From: a virus
Strand: one strand, 5' to 3'
Length of the DNA: 64,000 nucleotides
IMG/VR virus record: IMGVR_UViG_3300021964_009390
Span: 62,001-126,000 of that record
Both the position numbers and the translations under genes were made by a program. The notes under the pieces are model-generated. The model worked only from the letters and a program-made list of their open reading frames with translations, was not told the origin of the DNA and did not search any database. This document shows positions 37,863-46,699 of this stretch, in pieces; position 1 is the first letter of the stretch, and each line of letters starts with the position of its first letter.

Positions 37863-38732
37863 AAACTCAAGAGAAAAATTTTGATAATGGGGCTCCCGGG
37901 TGCAGGTAAAACTACACTGGCGGAATTGTTGGTACAAAAGCTATGCGCAGTGTGGTTCAATGCGGACGCTGTTCGTCAAGAGATCAGCAAAGATCTTGGT
38001 TTCACAGCAAATGATAGACTAGAGCATTCACGACGCATGGGTAAAATGTGTGAATTCGCTAGTAAATTCGGAACCTGGGCCATAGCCGATTTTGTATGTC
38101 CCACCAATAAAGCTAGAGAGCTGTTCGATGCAGACTACATAATCTGGGTGGATCGAATCAAGGAAGGTAGATTTGAAGATACAAACAAGATGTTCGAACC
38201 ACCAGCGAATGCAGATCTTGTGTTGAGAGACGGTACACCACAAGAGTGGTTGGAACAGTCCATGGATCTTTTGAAACCGGAGCTATGGGACAATCAAGCT
38301 CCAACCGCGTTGTTGATTGGCCGTTATCAACCATTCCATAAAGGACATAAAACACTAGTGGCCGAAGCCATCAAACGTACCGGGCAATGCTGCATAGCTC
38401 TTAGAGACGTGGGGGGAAAGGATGATAGTAATCCATATGACTTTCAGCAAGTGAAACGTGAGATACACGCGGCATGTCCGGAGTTTGGTGACAAAATAAA
38501 AGTTGTCGAGCTCCCCAACATCACCGATGTATTTTACGGTAGAGGTGTGGGTTACAACATAGAACAACTGGAACTAGACAAGAGCATCCAGGAAATATCG
38601 GCCACCAAGATTCGCAAAGGTGAGATAGACCAACAAGGTAACAAATTGAACAAAAACACAGGTGGTCACAATCCGTTCACTGGAGAAGGTCTCCAAGTTG
38701 ACACACAAAACACAGACCGACGTTACGAGTGA
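37860..38732 (+). CDS. APS kinase-like domain fused to a nucleotidyltransferase domain
   Basis: 290 residues. Residues 1-145: Walker A GLPGAGKTTLAELL and FNADAVRQEISKDLGF with TANDRLEHSRRMGKMCEFA, which closely follow the APS kinase (CysC) signature DGDNVR..L..DLGF..EDR.ENIRR. Residues 146-290: LLIGRYQPFHKGHKTLV and ISATKIRKGE, an NMNAT/NadR-type nucleotidyltransferase. If the first domain acts as in CysC it makes PAPS from APS and ATP, the donor required by the sulfotransferases here. The second domain differs from ATP sulfurylase in its motif, so a full PAPS synthase is possible but unproven. Confidence 0.7.
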   Translation: MKLKRKILIMGLPGAGKTTLAELLVQKLCAVWFNADAVRQEISKDLGFTANDRLEHSRRMGKMCEFASKFGTWAIADFVCPTNKARELFDADYIIWVDRIKEGRFEDTNKMFEPPANADLVLRDGTPQEWLEQSMDLLKPELWDNQAPTALLIGRYQPFHKGHKTLVAEAIKRTGQCCIALRDVGGKDDSNPYDFQQVKREIHAACPEFGDKIKVVELPNITDVFYGRGVGYNIEQLELDKSIQEISATKIRKGEIDQQGNKLNKNTGGHNPFTGEGLQVDTQNTDRRYE

Positions 38733-38733
38733 G

Positions 38734-38988
38734 TCAGTTATCCTCCCACTGACTGGTACGATACTTGGCTAGCTCCTCCGGTTCTGGCAACAGCGTGGAA
38801 TGTATAATCTCGCGTTCTTGTAGGTACTGACTTCGATTGAATGCAAACCGGTAATATGCTCTGTACATTTTACATATTGTCATCCATACATACAGCACGA
38901 TCAACGTTGCACCTTCATACAACACTTCCACAATCCACAACAAAACAACAAACGGCAACACGAACAACAACCATATTATGAAATTCAT
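38734..38988 (-). CDS. Small membrane protein (84 aa)
   Basis: Start at ATG 38988 set by the promoter; a TTG further upstream is rejected. MNFIIWLLFVLPFVVLLWIV and a second hydrophobic stretch (ATLIVLYVWMTICKMY), then a charged C-terminal domain. Unknown. Confidence 0.6.
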   Translation of the reverse strand: MNFIIWLLFVLPFVVLLWIVEVLYEGATLIVLYVWMTICKMYRAYYRFAFNRSQYLQEREIIHSTLLPEPEELAKYRTSQWEDN

Positions 38989-38994
38989 AACATT

Positions 38995-39022
38995 ATTATA
39001 CAATATCTAGTAGAGTTTGCAA
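38995..39022 (-). promoter_or_regulatory. Sigma70-type promoter, predicted leaderless (minus strand)
   Basis: TTGCAA, 16-bp spacer, consensus TATAAT ending 6 nt before ATG 38988. The rightward gene at 39046 also has a TATAAT (39034-39039) 6 nt before its ATG, but a poor -35. Confidence 0.65.
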
Positions 39023-39045
39023 CAACAAGTATATATAATATATAG

Positions 39046-39342
39046 ATGAACAAACATATGGAGACAAGTATCAAGGGCATATATCATGAGTATGCCGGTC
39101 AACGCATGCAGGTGCTAGCTGATTTGCACGTACTATTAGACAAACCGATCGGGGTGGGTGACCATGCAGTGCACAGCAAAGACATCAAAGACAAAATCGA
39201 GCAACTGGATCGACTGAATAGTTTGATCGACACCATAAACGAAGAGTTTCACGATGTCACCATGCCGGACCAGAATGTAGATGAGATGAAAAAGGAACAA
39301 CAAGCATCGGACTGTTGTGATGACGGTGCTTGTGATTGTTAA
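39046..39342 (+). CDS. Hypothetical protein with cysteine-rich C-terminus (98 aa)
   Basis: MNKHMETSIKGIYHEYAGQR..., helical, ending SDCCDDGACDC, which could bind metal. Predicted leaderless. Unknown. Confidence 0.6.
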   Translation: MNKHMETSIKGIYHEYAGQRMQVLADLHVLLDKPIGVGDHAVHSKDIKDKIEQLDRLNSLIDTINEEFHDVTMPDQNVDEMKKEQQASDCCDDGACDC

Positions 39343-39359
39343 TAATTACATGTTGTCCG

Positions 39360-39367
39360 CATAAATA
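39360..39367 (+). promoter_or_regulatory. Late-type promoter CATAAATA, predicted leaderless
   Basis: The box ends 5 nt before ATG 39373. Confidence 0.8.
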
Positions 39368-39372
39368 ACATT

Positions 39373-40239
39373 ATGAACAAAGATATCGAGAACATTTTTG
39401 AAAATTACCGGTGCAGTATAAATGAATCACCAGAGGCTGTTGCGGCAGCACCAGCGGCAACAGGTGATCCAGTGGCCGATGTAGAAGCAGCGTTTGCCAA
39501 TGGCCCTGGGCAGGATGCTGAAACTTTACAGGCGCAAGTACAAGCTCTCAAAGTTGCATCTGACACAATCACTTCACAAATAGACCAGCTTGGACTAGAG
39601 CGAGACAAAGTTGTTTCCCGGGCGCGAAAAGGAGTCCCCATGCCGGACGACATGAATCCAGCCACTGGCGAGTACCGAGTTACAGACCAGATACAACAGC
39701 TCAACCAGCAATTAACACAAATGAGTCAACTAGCAGCGACCATTCAACAACCAGCTGCTCAAATGGGAGTGGACTTGAGCCCCATCATGGAAGCCATGGA
39801 ACGGTTGTTTGTCACATTGAAAGAACATGCCAACTGGTATGTCAAGTGTTTGATACCAGAGAACAATGGCTCATCACTGCACAAAAGACATCAATTGAAA
39901 CAAATGATTTTTGAAAACAACATACCGGTTCTCGATGAAGGTGATGATGACAACTACCTTAGGGATGTGCTAGGCATGGAACCAGAAGATTTCGAACATG
40001 ATGACCCGGATCAAGCAGCTATGGACAGGCATGATGCACATGACGCTGTTGAATTGTCTAGACATGATAGACCATCCAGTGGACCAGAAGATGGTTTGAT
40101 GGGTGATGTTGAAGCTCTTGAACGTCTGTTGGATGATGAGACTCGTGCAGTGATGGATGATGAAGGTGGTACCATGAGTCGTAGAGAGGCTCGGGAAACG
40201 GCCAAAGACATCATCAAACAAATGATTGATCGATTGTAA
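39373..40239 (+). CDS. Hypothetical acidic coiled-coil protein (288 aa)
   Basis: Ala/Pro-rich low-complexity N-terminus (EAVAAAPAATGDPVADVEAA), two coiled-coil stretches (TLQAQVQALKVASDTITSQI; DQIQQLNQQLTQMSQLAATI), then a His/Asp-rich acidic region and a helical end. Late promoter suggests a structural or morphogenesis role. Family not recognised. Confidence 0.6.
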   Translation: MNKDIENIFENYRCSINESPEAVAAAPAATGDPVADVEAAFANGPGQDAETLQAQVQALKVASDTITSQIDQLGLERDKVVSRARKGVPMPDDMNPATGEYRVTDQIQQLNQQLTQMSQLAATIQQPAAQMGVDLSPIMEAMERLFVTLKEHANWYVKCLIPENNGSSLHKRHQLKQMIFENNIPVLDEGDDDNYLRDVLGMEPEDFEHDDPDQAAMDRHDAHDAVELSRHDRPSSGPEDGLMGDVEALERLLDDETRAVMDDEGGTMSRREARETAKDIIKQMIDRL

Positions 40240-40246
40240 TTGGTAG

Positions 40247-40275
40247 TTGCTATAACCACATGATGTTCATATCAT
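40247..40275 (+). promoter_or_regulatory. Sigma70-type promoter, predicted leaderless
   Basis: TTGCTA, 17-bp spacer, TATCAT ending 6 nt before ATG 40282. Confidence 0.7.
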
Positions 40276-40281
40276 TTATAT

Positions 40282-40605
40282 ATGAGCAGAACTACACAAA
40301 TACACTTAACACTTGAACAGCTCGACGACTGGAGTCGTGAGAACAATCATCACACATCTTTAGATTATACTAATGTAGAGAACTACATCTGGACATGCAG
40401 CATGCGGCCACCTAAACAGCTGCTGAGACGGTTGTACAAGCTTGTGCATGATGAGGCTGTTGCACCAGAAGATATAGTTATATGGGTGACAGATGAATCT
40501 ACTGGTGAGCAGTACAATTATAACCCCAGAATTGTTGATATATTCTCACATGTACATGAACCAGTACATGTTGAAACTGCTGTATTAACTGGGTTGTTTG
40601 ATTAA
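40282..40605 (+). CDS. Hypothetical protein (107 aa)
   Basis: MSRTTQIHLTLEQLDDWSRE..., acidic. Its stop overlaps the end of a convergent gene. Unknown. Confidence 0.6.
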   Translation: MSRTTQIHLTLEQLDDWSRENNHHTSLDYTNVENYIWTCSMRPPKQLLRRLYKLVHDEAVAPEDIVIWVTDESTGEQYNYNPRIVDIFSHVHEPVHVETAVLTGLFD

Positions 40606-40931
40606 GTTATATCCGATACCGGGACGTCGAATACATGTTCTTCAGACGGTAATTCTATCGTGACTGTCATAGATTTTTTATCTACATACACCACGTTCAC
40701 ATCTTCTCCAGTTATGTCATACTTTACCTGGTCCCCTATCTCTGGTAGATGTGTGTCATTATCTTCTTCAAAATAACTGGCGTATGACAAGCGTTGATTT
40801 GGATTACCACGAGCTCTCAATTTAGGTGTGAATTGGTCCTGACCAGTAGAGTATTTTGTGTTCAGATGGTCTAGACCCTCAGCATACAGATTCATTAAAT
40901 TGTCATCATCACTTGTGTAATCTTGTCTCAT
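40602..40931 (-). CDS. Hypothetical protein (109 aa)
   Basis: Start at ATG 40931, exactly 5 nt from the late box; the seven residues of an upstream ATG at 40952 are disregarded. IGDQVKYDITGEDVNVVYVD suggests a small beta barrel. Unknown. Confidence 0.6.
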   Translation of the reverse strand: MRQDYTSDDDNLMNLYAEGLDHLNTKYSTGQDQFTPKLRARGNPNQRLSYASYFEEDNDTHLPEIGDQVKYDITGEDVNVVYVDKKSMTVTIELPSEEHVFDVPVSDIT

Positions 40932-40936
40932 GTTTA

Positions 40937-40944
40937 TATTTATA
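40937..40944 (-). promoter_or_regulatory. T4-type late promoter TATAAATA (minus strand), predicted leaderless
   Basis: Exact consensus ending 5 nt before ATG 40931. Confidence 0.8.
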
Positions 40945-40982
40945 TTAAACATTGATTAAACTCTAGATTATACTATAATATA

Positions 40983-41351
40983 ATGATGGCTAGAACAAGA
41001 AAAACTAAACGTTTAAAGTGTATCATAACCGGGCGAGAGTTGATATTGTCAAAAGACTATTACCAATCCAAGCTTGAGAAAGCTGGTGACGAGCAGACAT
41101 TGCATGAAACATACATATGTAAGGAAGCCAAAGACCTGATAAAGCGTGGGTATGACGTGGATAAAACTAGAGATTTATTGGGTATACAAGATGATCAGCT
41201 CGGTGATGTGGATTCGAAGATAGTTGAACAAATTCAAAATGATTCCAGAATCAAATACCGTAATATTCCTAAGTTTAATATAAATAACTATACATCAGTG
41301 AAAACCGATCCTGATGTTAAAGAATTTTTAAACCGTATATTGAAACAATAA
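40983..41351 (+). CDS. Hypothetical basic protein (122 aa)
   Basis: RTRKTKRLKCIITGRELILS then a helical acidic part. A TACTAT lies 6 nt before the ATG but without a convincing -35. Conserved-looking but not assigned to a family. Confidence 0.6.
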   Translation: MMARTRKTKRLKCIITGRELILSKDYYQSKLEKAGDEQTLHETYICKEAKDLIKRGYDVDKTRDLLGIQDDQLGDVDSKIVEQIQNDSRIKYRNIPKFNINNYTSVKTDPDVKEFLNRILKQ

Positions 41352-41353
41352 CC

Positions 41354-41569
41354 ATGCTAACAGCCACCACACAAGGAAATTACATTAAAATAATAGATGC
41401 AAAGACAGGTACGACCAAAAGACGTATCCAATACGCCGGGCATTTGATACAAGGACCCATAGTCACCGGTGATGAATGTTCTATCACAGTGCGTATCAAC
41501 CCAAGCGTCACATATTTGATTGTGTATAACATGATGTCTGGTACTTTGCGCCGTAGAGTACGGGTTTAA
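41354..41569 (+). CDS. Small beta-rich protein (71 aa)
   Basis: MLTATTQGNYIKIIDAKTGT..., strands alternating with Gly/Thr turns; ends RRRVRV. Unknown. Confidence 0.6.
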   Translation: MLTATTQGNYIKIIDAKTGTTKRRIQYAGHLIQGPIVTGDECSITVRINPSVTYLIVYNMMSGTLRRRVRV

Positions 41570-41586
41570 TTAGTAATAACTTTTTG

Positions 41587-41615
41587 TTGAATTACTCCTG
41601 TTACTTGCATAATAT
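41587..41615 (+). promoter_or_regulatory. Sigma70-type promoter of nrdA, predicted leaderless
   Basis: TTGAAT, 17-bp spacer, TAATAT ending 6 nt before ATG 41622. Confidence 0.75.
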
Positions 41616-41621
41616 ACAGTG

Positions 41622-44069
41622 ATGAACGTTACTAAAAGAAACGGTAAGAAAGAAAATTTTAATGAGGACAAAATACTAGCCTGTGTACGGAGAGCTTGTG
41701 ACGGTGATGAAGAACTTGTACAAAAAGTATATTGGAACACCAAACTAAATTTATATGATGGTGTCAAAACCAAAGAAATAGATGAATCTGTGATCAAATC
41801 TGCTCGGTCGTTGATAGAGAAAGACCCTAGATGTAAATACGTTGCTGCAAAGCTGTTGCTAGCTACAATATACAAAGAGGTGTTTGGTGAAGGTGCAGAT
41901 AGTGATGCTTTTGTGTTACAGTACAAAAAAACGTTCATTGTCAATCTGAAAAAACTTATCAAAGAGAAGATTGTTAACAAAGAGTTGGCTAAGTTTGATT
42001 TACAAAAACTGTCAGATGCGTTGGAAATTGATAGAGATTACAGGTTTGAATATCTAGGTTTGCAGACAGTATACGATAGATATCTTATGCATATCAATGA
42101 TGTGAGGATGGAGACTCCTCAAGCATTTTGGATGAGAGTTGCTATGGGGCTCGCGTTGAAGGAGGACCCGAATACTCGCGAAGAATGGGCCATAAAATTT
42201 TACAAGCAGATAAGCAGTTTCGATTTCATGTGCAGTACACCCACATTGTTCAACAGTGGTGGTACATTCAATCAATTGAGTAGTTGTTTTTTAAACACGT
42301 TCGAAGACAGTATCAACGGAATATTTGATGGTTTACATCAAGAAGCTTTGAAGAACAAATACGCTGGTGGTTTGGGTATGGATTTGACAAATTTCCGGGC
42401 ATGTAACAGTTACATTCGAGGGACTAATGGTTACACACAGGGTGCTGTGTATTTCTGGAAACTGTACGGTGACATGCTCACCGCGGTGAATCAAGGTGGT
42501 AAACGACGAGGCGCTGGATGCGCTTATTTAGAGACCTGGCATGCCGACATCGAGGATTTTATACAGCTCAGAAAAAACACTGGAGATGATCGCAAACGCA
42601 CACATGACATGAACACAGCCAACTGGATACCAGACTTGTTCATGAAATGTGTACAAAACGATGAACCATGGTATCTATTCAGTCCTAATGAAGTACCAGA
42701 GTTACATGAATTACATGGTCGTGAGTTTGAAAAAAAATATAAAGAGTATGTCAAGCGCGGAAAGAGGGGTGAGCTTAGAATATTCCGGGAAATTAATGCA
42801 AAAGATTTGTGGAAAAAAATGCTGAGAAGTTTATTCGAGACCGGGCACCCATGGATTACTTTCAAAGACCCTAGCAACACTAGATATAGTAATCAGCATG
42901 CCGGTGTAGTGCATAGCAGCAATTTATGTACCGAGATTTTATTACACACCAAAGCTACTCAATATCATGAAAACAGTCGGAAGGTGAAGTCTCACGGTGA
43001 AACGGCAGTGTGTAATCTGGGTAGTGTGAATCTGAAAAACCACGTAAAAACTGATGCAAACGGTAACGTTAGTATTGATTATAACAAATTGAAAAACACT
43101 GTCTCGTTAGGTTTACGTATGTTAGACAACGTGATAGATATCAATTTCTACCCGACAGAAGAGACTAAAAAAAGTAACATGACTCACCGGCCGGTTGGAA
43201 TGGGTAGCATGGGGTGGCATGACATGTACTATGCTCTAGGTATTGAATTTGATAGTGATGAAGCTGTGAAAATGAGCAGCGATTTGTATGAGTTCATATC
43301 ACATGCTTCGATTGAAGCAAGTTGTGGCCTGGCTAAAGAGCGTGGTAAATATCAGAGTTACGATGGTTCGTTGTGGAGTAAAAATGTTTTCCCTATGGAT
43401 ACATATAAAGATGTGATGAAGTTACGTGAGCATCGTGCCATGAGTCGTTCACGTGGTGATCTCGATTGGACCAAGTTGCGTGACAAAGTTAGTAAACATG
43501 GCATGAGAAACAGCAACACCATGGCGATCGCACCAACCGCTACTATATCTTCAATAACCGGATGTAGTCCGAGCATCGAACCGTATTTCTCTGTATTGTA
43601 TGTGTATAGTACACTAAGTGGTGAGTTCACAATGATTAACGAACATTTTGTAACAGACATGAAAAAATTAGGTAAGTGGGATGAATCATTGGTTGACGAC
43701 CTCAAGAGGACCGATGGAGATGTTTCTCAAATACCTACCGTACCTGAAGAGATAAGAAGGAAATATAAAACGGCATTCCAACAAGACCAAATGAAAATGA
43801 TCGAACAAGCCGGTGCCCGGCAGCGTTGGATAGATCAGGGGCAAAGTTTAAATTTATACAACAACGAGACCAGTCTGAAATACTTGAACGATTTGTACTT
43901 CCATGCGTGGAATCAAGGTCTCAAAACAACATATTACCTGAGGAATCAGAGCGCTAGCAAAATTGAGAAGAGTACAGTTTCTAAAGTGAGTGATCCAGCC
44001 ACTCCGGAGATTGAAAATATATCGGCATGTAGTCTCAATAATCCGGGGGAATGTGAGAGTTGTCAATAG
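41622..44069 (+). CDS. nrdA: Ribonucleoside-diphosphate reductase, large subunit (class Ia)
   Basis: 815 residues from ATG 41622. An N-terminal ATP-cone (MNVTKRNGKKENFNEDKILA) is present. Active-site region NSGGTFNQLSSCFLN, MDLTNFRACNSYIRG, RRGAGCAYLETWHADIEDFI, SSNLCTEILL, TATISSITGCSPSIEPYF and the redox-active C-terminal pair CESCQ are intact. Reduces NDPs to dNDPs with NrdB, supplying precursors for phage DNA. Start chosen because the -10 is 6 nt upstream. Confidence 0.97.
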   Translation: MNVTKRNGKKENFNEDKILACVRRACDGDEELVQKVYWNTKLNLYDGVKTKEIDESVIKSARSLIEKDPRCKYVAAKLLLATIYKEVFGEGADSDAFVLQYKKTFIVNLKKLIKEKIVNKELAKFDLQKLSDALEIDRDYRFEYLGLQTVYDRYLMHINDVRMETPQAFWMRVAMGLALKEDPNTREEWAIKFYKQISSFDFMCSTPTLFNSGGTFNQLSSCFLNTFEDSINGIFDGLHQEALKNKYAGGLGMDLTNFRACNSYIRGTNGYTQGAVYFWKLYGDMLTAVNQGGKRRGAGCAYLETWHADIEDFIQLRKNTGDDRKRTHDMNTANWIPDLFMKCVQNDEPWYLFSPNEVPELHELHGREFEKKYKEYVKRGKRGELRIFREINAKDLWKKMLRSLFETGHPWITFKDPSNTRYSNQHAGVVHSSNLCTEILLHTKATQYHENSRKVKSHGETAVCNLGSVNLKNHVKTDANGNVSIDYNKLKNTVSLGLRMLDNVIDINFYPTEETKKSNMTHRPVGMGSMGWHDMYYALGIEFDSDEAVKMSSDLYEFISHASIEASCGLAKERGKYQSYDGSLWSKNVFPMDTYKDVMKLREHRAMSRSRGDLDWTKLRDKVSKHGMRNSNTMAIAPTATISSITGCSPSIEPYFSVLYVYSTLSGEFTMINEHFVTDMKKLGKWDESLVDDLKRTDGDVSQIPTVPEEIRRKYKTAFQQDQMKMIEQAGARQRWIDQGQSLNLYNNETSLKYLNDLYFHAWNQGLKTTYYLRNQSASKIEKSTVSKVSDPATPEIENISACSLNNPGECESCQ

Positions 44070-44717
44070 ATGAGACCCCAAGTGTTAATTGTAGGTTGGG
44101 GAGGAGCTGGTCAAACATATCTACTGGAACAATTTAACAAACATGGAGTCCGGACGAATCATTGGAATGATGAAGACAAAGTAAAACATTGTACGTATAA
44201 CTACTTTATAAACCATAACATATACAATATCACCAGAGAACATTTGAATACAATTCCAATTATATACATGTATTGTGATCCGGTAGTTGCTATCAACAGT
44301 TATTATCGTAGAAACTTCGCTAATGCACAACATTACAAAATGAACAGAGATCATGATATATCTAGTATGGAAGCCGAGCAGAATGGGTTGTATACTGCTA
44401 TACCCAATGATAGAACCAAATACATACACCGGGTCATGACAGCCAAGCGAGACTTGTTCAATTATATAAATCACGCTAGAGGGTGGATGAACGCGCCTAG
44501 AATATTTCCAATGTCATTGGAGGACATCATCAAATACAAATCACAATTGTCAGACAAGTTACGTGTACCGTTGAACGTGTTCAACGGTCTGGAAATAAAG
44601 CCTAGAAGTTCTAAAAACCAGGCCCCACAAGCATTCCGCGACGTGTATCTTAAGGTGTATAATGATGTTAGAATTTTGTGCCGGAAATACTTGAATAACA
44701 GTCTCAAAAAAATTTAA
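44070..44717 (+). CDS. Divergent sulfotransferase-like protein between nrdA and nrdB
   Basis: 215 residues. VLIVGWGGAGQTYLLEQFNK has the position and glycine pattern of a PAPS or nucleotide loop, and YCDPVVAINSYYRRNFA resembles the RDP...S.YRR 3'-phosphate segment of sulfotransferases. The resemblance is weaker than for the other members; a different P-loop enzyme is possible. The gene abuts the nrdA stop and separates it from nrdB, which has its own late promoter. Confidence 0.5.
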   Translation: MRPQVLIVGWGGAGQTYLLEQFNKHGVRTNHWNDEDKVKHCTYNYFINHNIYNITREHLNTIPIIYMYCDPVVAINSYYRRNFANAQHYKMNRDHDISSMEAEQNGLYTAIPNDRTKYIHRVMTAKRDLFNYINHARGWMNAPRIFPMSLEDIIKYKSQLSDKLRVPLNVFNGLEIKPRSSKNQAPQAFRDVYLKVYNDVRILCRKYLNNSLKKI

Positions 44718-44721
44718 TCTC

Positions 44722-44729
44722 AATAAATA
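44722..44729 (+). promoter_or_regulatory. Late-type promoter AATAAATA of nrdB, predicted leaderless
   Basis: The box ends 5 nt before ATG 44735. A late-type box for nrdB is unusual since nucleotide metabolism is normally early or middle. Confidence 0.75.
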
Positions 44730-44734
44730 AACAT

Positions 44735-45739
44735 ATGTCTACTAAATCAGGAAAAGTACTGGATGGAGATTCAGCCGGAGTCAATCAAATATTACCACAT
44801 GTCAACAAATGGGCATGGGACTTGTACAAGCAAGGTAAAAACAACAATTGGACTCCGGAGGAGGTGCCAATGACTAAAGACATACAAAACTGGAAACAAG
44901 ACGGTGTAATTAGTGATGATGAGCGTTTACTTATCAAAAGATGTTTGGGTTTTTTCGCTGGAAGTGAAAGTCTTGTAGGTAACAACTTGTTCACACTGTT
45001 CAAGTATGTAACTGATCCAGAGTGTCGCCAGTATATGGCTAGACAAATGTATGAAGAGTGTTTACATAATGATACAATAGTGTATATATGTGACAGTTTA
45101 GATCTAGATATAGACGAGGTATACGAGGCATACAACACGATCCCTAGTATTAAAGCTAAGGATGATTTTCTAATGAATGTGACCAAGGGTCTCGGTAAAC
45201 AGATTGACACATCAACAACTGAGGGTCAACGTGAATTGATCAAAGGAGCATTCATATATTGGATTGTATGTGAAGGTACATTCTTCTTCAGCGGTTTTGC
45301 TATGTTGTTAGCGTTATCTAGAAAAATCCCGGGTGTTTGTGAACAGATACAATATACATTGAGAGACGAGAGTATTCATATCAAATTCGGTACTACATTG
45401 TTGAACAAAATCAAAGAACAATACCCAGATGCATGGGATGACACCTTAGAGAATGAACTAGTAGAGAATCTAAAATCTGCTGTTGAGCTAGAGATACAGT
45501 ATGCTAAAGATGTATTGCCTCGAGGTATACTAGGGTTAAATGCTGATATGTTTGTCGATTACATGCAACATATTGCTAACCGTCGGTTGTCTGGGTTGGG
45601 TATGAAGTTCCGATACGACAAAGACACAAATCCGTTTCCTTGGTTGAGTGAAACAATCGATTTACAAAAGCAAAAGAACTTTTTTGAAACCAAAGTTACT
45701 GATTACCAAAATTCAGGGGCTTTGGATGACGATTTTTAA
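44735..45739 (+). CDS. nrdB: Ribonucleoside-diphosphate reductase, small subunit (class Ia)
   Basis: 334 residues. Ferritin-like diiron protein with ligand-bearing segments GFFAGSESLV, MYEECLHNDT, IYWIVCEGTFFFSGFAML and YTLRDESIHIKFG, and the C-terminal SGALDDDF tail that docks on NrdA. Generates the tyrosyl radical for NrdA. Confidence 0.97.
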   Translation: MSTKSGKVLDGDSAGVNQILPHVNKWAWDLYKQGKNNNWTPEEVPMTKDIQNWKQDGVISDDERLLIKRCLGFFAGSESLVGNNLFTLFKYVTDPECRQYMARQMYEECLHNDTIVYICDSLDLDIDEVYEAYNTIPSIKAKDDFLMNVTKGLGKQIDTSTTEGQRELIKGAFIYWIVCEGTFFFSGFAMLLALSRKIPGVCEQIQYTLRDESIHIKFGTTLLNKIKEQYPDAWDDTLENELVENLKSAVELEIQYAKDVLPRGILGLNADMFVDYMQHIANRRLSGLGMKFRYDKDTNPFPWLSETIDLQKQKNFFETKVTDYQNSGALDDDF

Positions 45740-45872
45740 AATATTGAGATCGCTTGTCAGATACATATACCGGTCATTTGTACCACATACTGATAGGAAG
45801 TATCATGGGGTGGACTGGATTAGAATCAGACGGAATCAAGAAAAGCCTCTACGATTGACTAAATACCGATAG
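45726..45872 (+). CDS. Small basic hypothetical protein (48 aa)
   Basis: ATG 45726 overlaps the nrdB end by 14 nt. MTIFKILRSLVRYIYRSFVP..., strongly basic and amphipathic. Unknown. Confidence 0.45.
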   Translation: MTIFKILRSLVRYIYRSFVPHTDRKYHGVDWIRIRRNQEKPLRLTKYR

Positions 45873-45919
45873 CTGGGTGCATTATTGTATCGAAAGGGGT
45901 GGGTTGAGCGGGAATTTTT

Positions 45920-46633
45920 TTATAGGTGTCCACCATGTCCACCATGGTGTGTAGCTCGATTGTCTTGATGGTTTTTACCATAAACATCTGCTGCTGCTTT
46001 CGCTAGGACTCGTTGCAACCGGGGCCAGTCACCACTTCTTGTGTCACCGTTCGGGTTACTATCCAGTATACCTTCTTCAACAGTTCTTTTTTGTAAATCC
46101 TGGTTCAAGTGTGTGGAAAAGTCTCTCCATGATTTTGAACGATAACCACCACTATGACCACCGTGCGGACCATGGTATGTGCCTCGATCATCTTGATGTG
46201 CTTTACCATATGTATCCGCGAAGGCCTTGGCTACAACTCGGAGCAAACGGGGCCAGTCACCACTTCTAGCCACTCCGTTAGGGTTACTATCAAACAAACC
46301 TTCTTCTGCAGTACGTTTATGCAATGCGCGTTCCATGTGACGATAAAAGTCGTTCCATGACCGATCCGGTGGAAAGTGTAACACATAGTGAGACGCAATG
46401 GGTAGCTGTGGTATATACGGTTTCCCATGCGGACAAAATATATGGTACGAACCCCTATCTGCTGAATGGTTAGGCTGGTACGTGTCAGCTGATGCTTTGG
46501 CTATCACTCGCTCCAGTCTAGGCCAGTCCCCCATTCTCGTGTCACCATTGGAATTACTATCCAATATACCTTCCTCAACCAGTCTTTTTCTCAAACTTCT
46601 CTGCATGTGACCTTTGAAACTGTTCCATGACAT
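45920..46633 (-). CDS. Protein of three tandem ~75-residue repeats
   Basis: 237 residues from ATG 46633 (ATG 46645 would add four). Three copies of a module: SW.(D/S)F..H....L.KR..EEG..DSN.NG..R.GDWPRL.RV.AKA.AD.Y, each followed by a His/Gly-rich linker (THHGGHGGHL). Internal triplication is plain in the protein. The module was not recognised; the His/Gly linkers may bind metal. Probable promoter TTGTCA-17-TACATG overlaps the divergent promoter at 46665. Confidence 0.7.
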   Translation of the reverse strand: MSWNSFKGHMQRSLRKRLVEEGILDSNSNGDTRMGDWPRLERVIAKASADTYQPNHSADRGSYHIFCPHGKPYIPQLPIASHYVLHFPPDRSWNDFYRHMERALHKRTAEEGLFDSNPNGVARSGDWPRLLRVVAKAFADTYGKAHQDDRGTYHGPHGGHSGGYRSKSWRDFSTHLNQDLQKRTVEEGILDSNPNGDTRSGDWPRLQRVLAKAAADVYGKNHQDNRATHHGGHGGHL

Positions 46634-46664
46634 GTCTGTAAACATGTATATATTTACACCATTG

Positions 46665-46693
46665 TTGACAATGATCAATCTATAGCTTAATAT
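46665..46693 (+). promoter_or_regulatory. Sigma70-type promoter, predicted leaderless
   Basis: Consensus TTGACA, 17-bp spacer, TAATAT ending 6 nt before ATG 46700. Its -35 overlaps a minus-strand TTGTCA, so the two directions may compete. Confidence 0.85.
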
Positions 46694-46699
46694 AATAAC

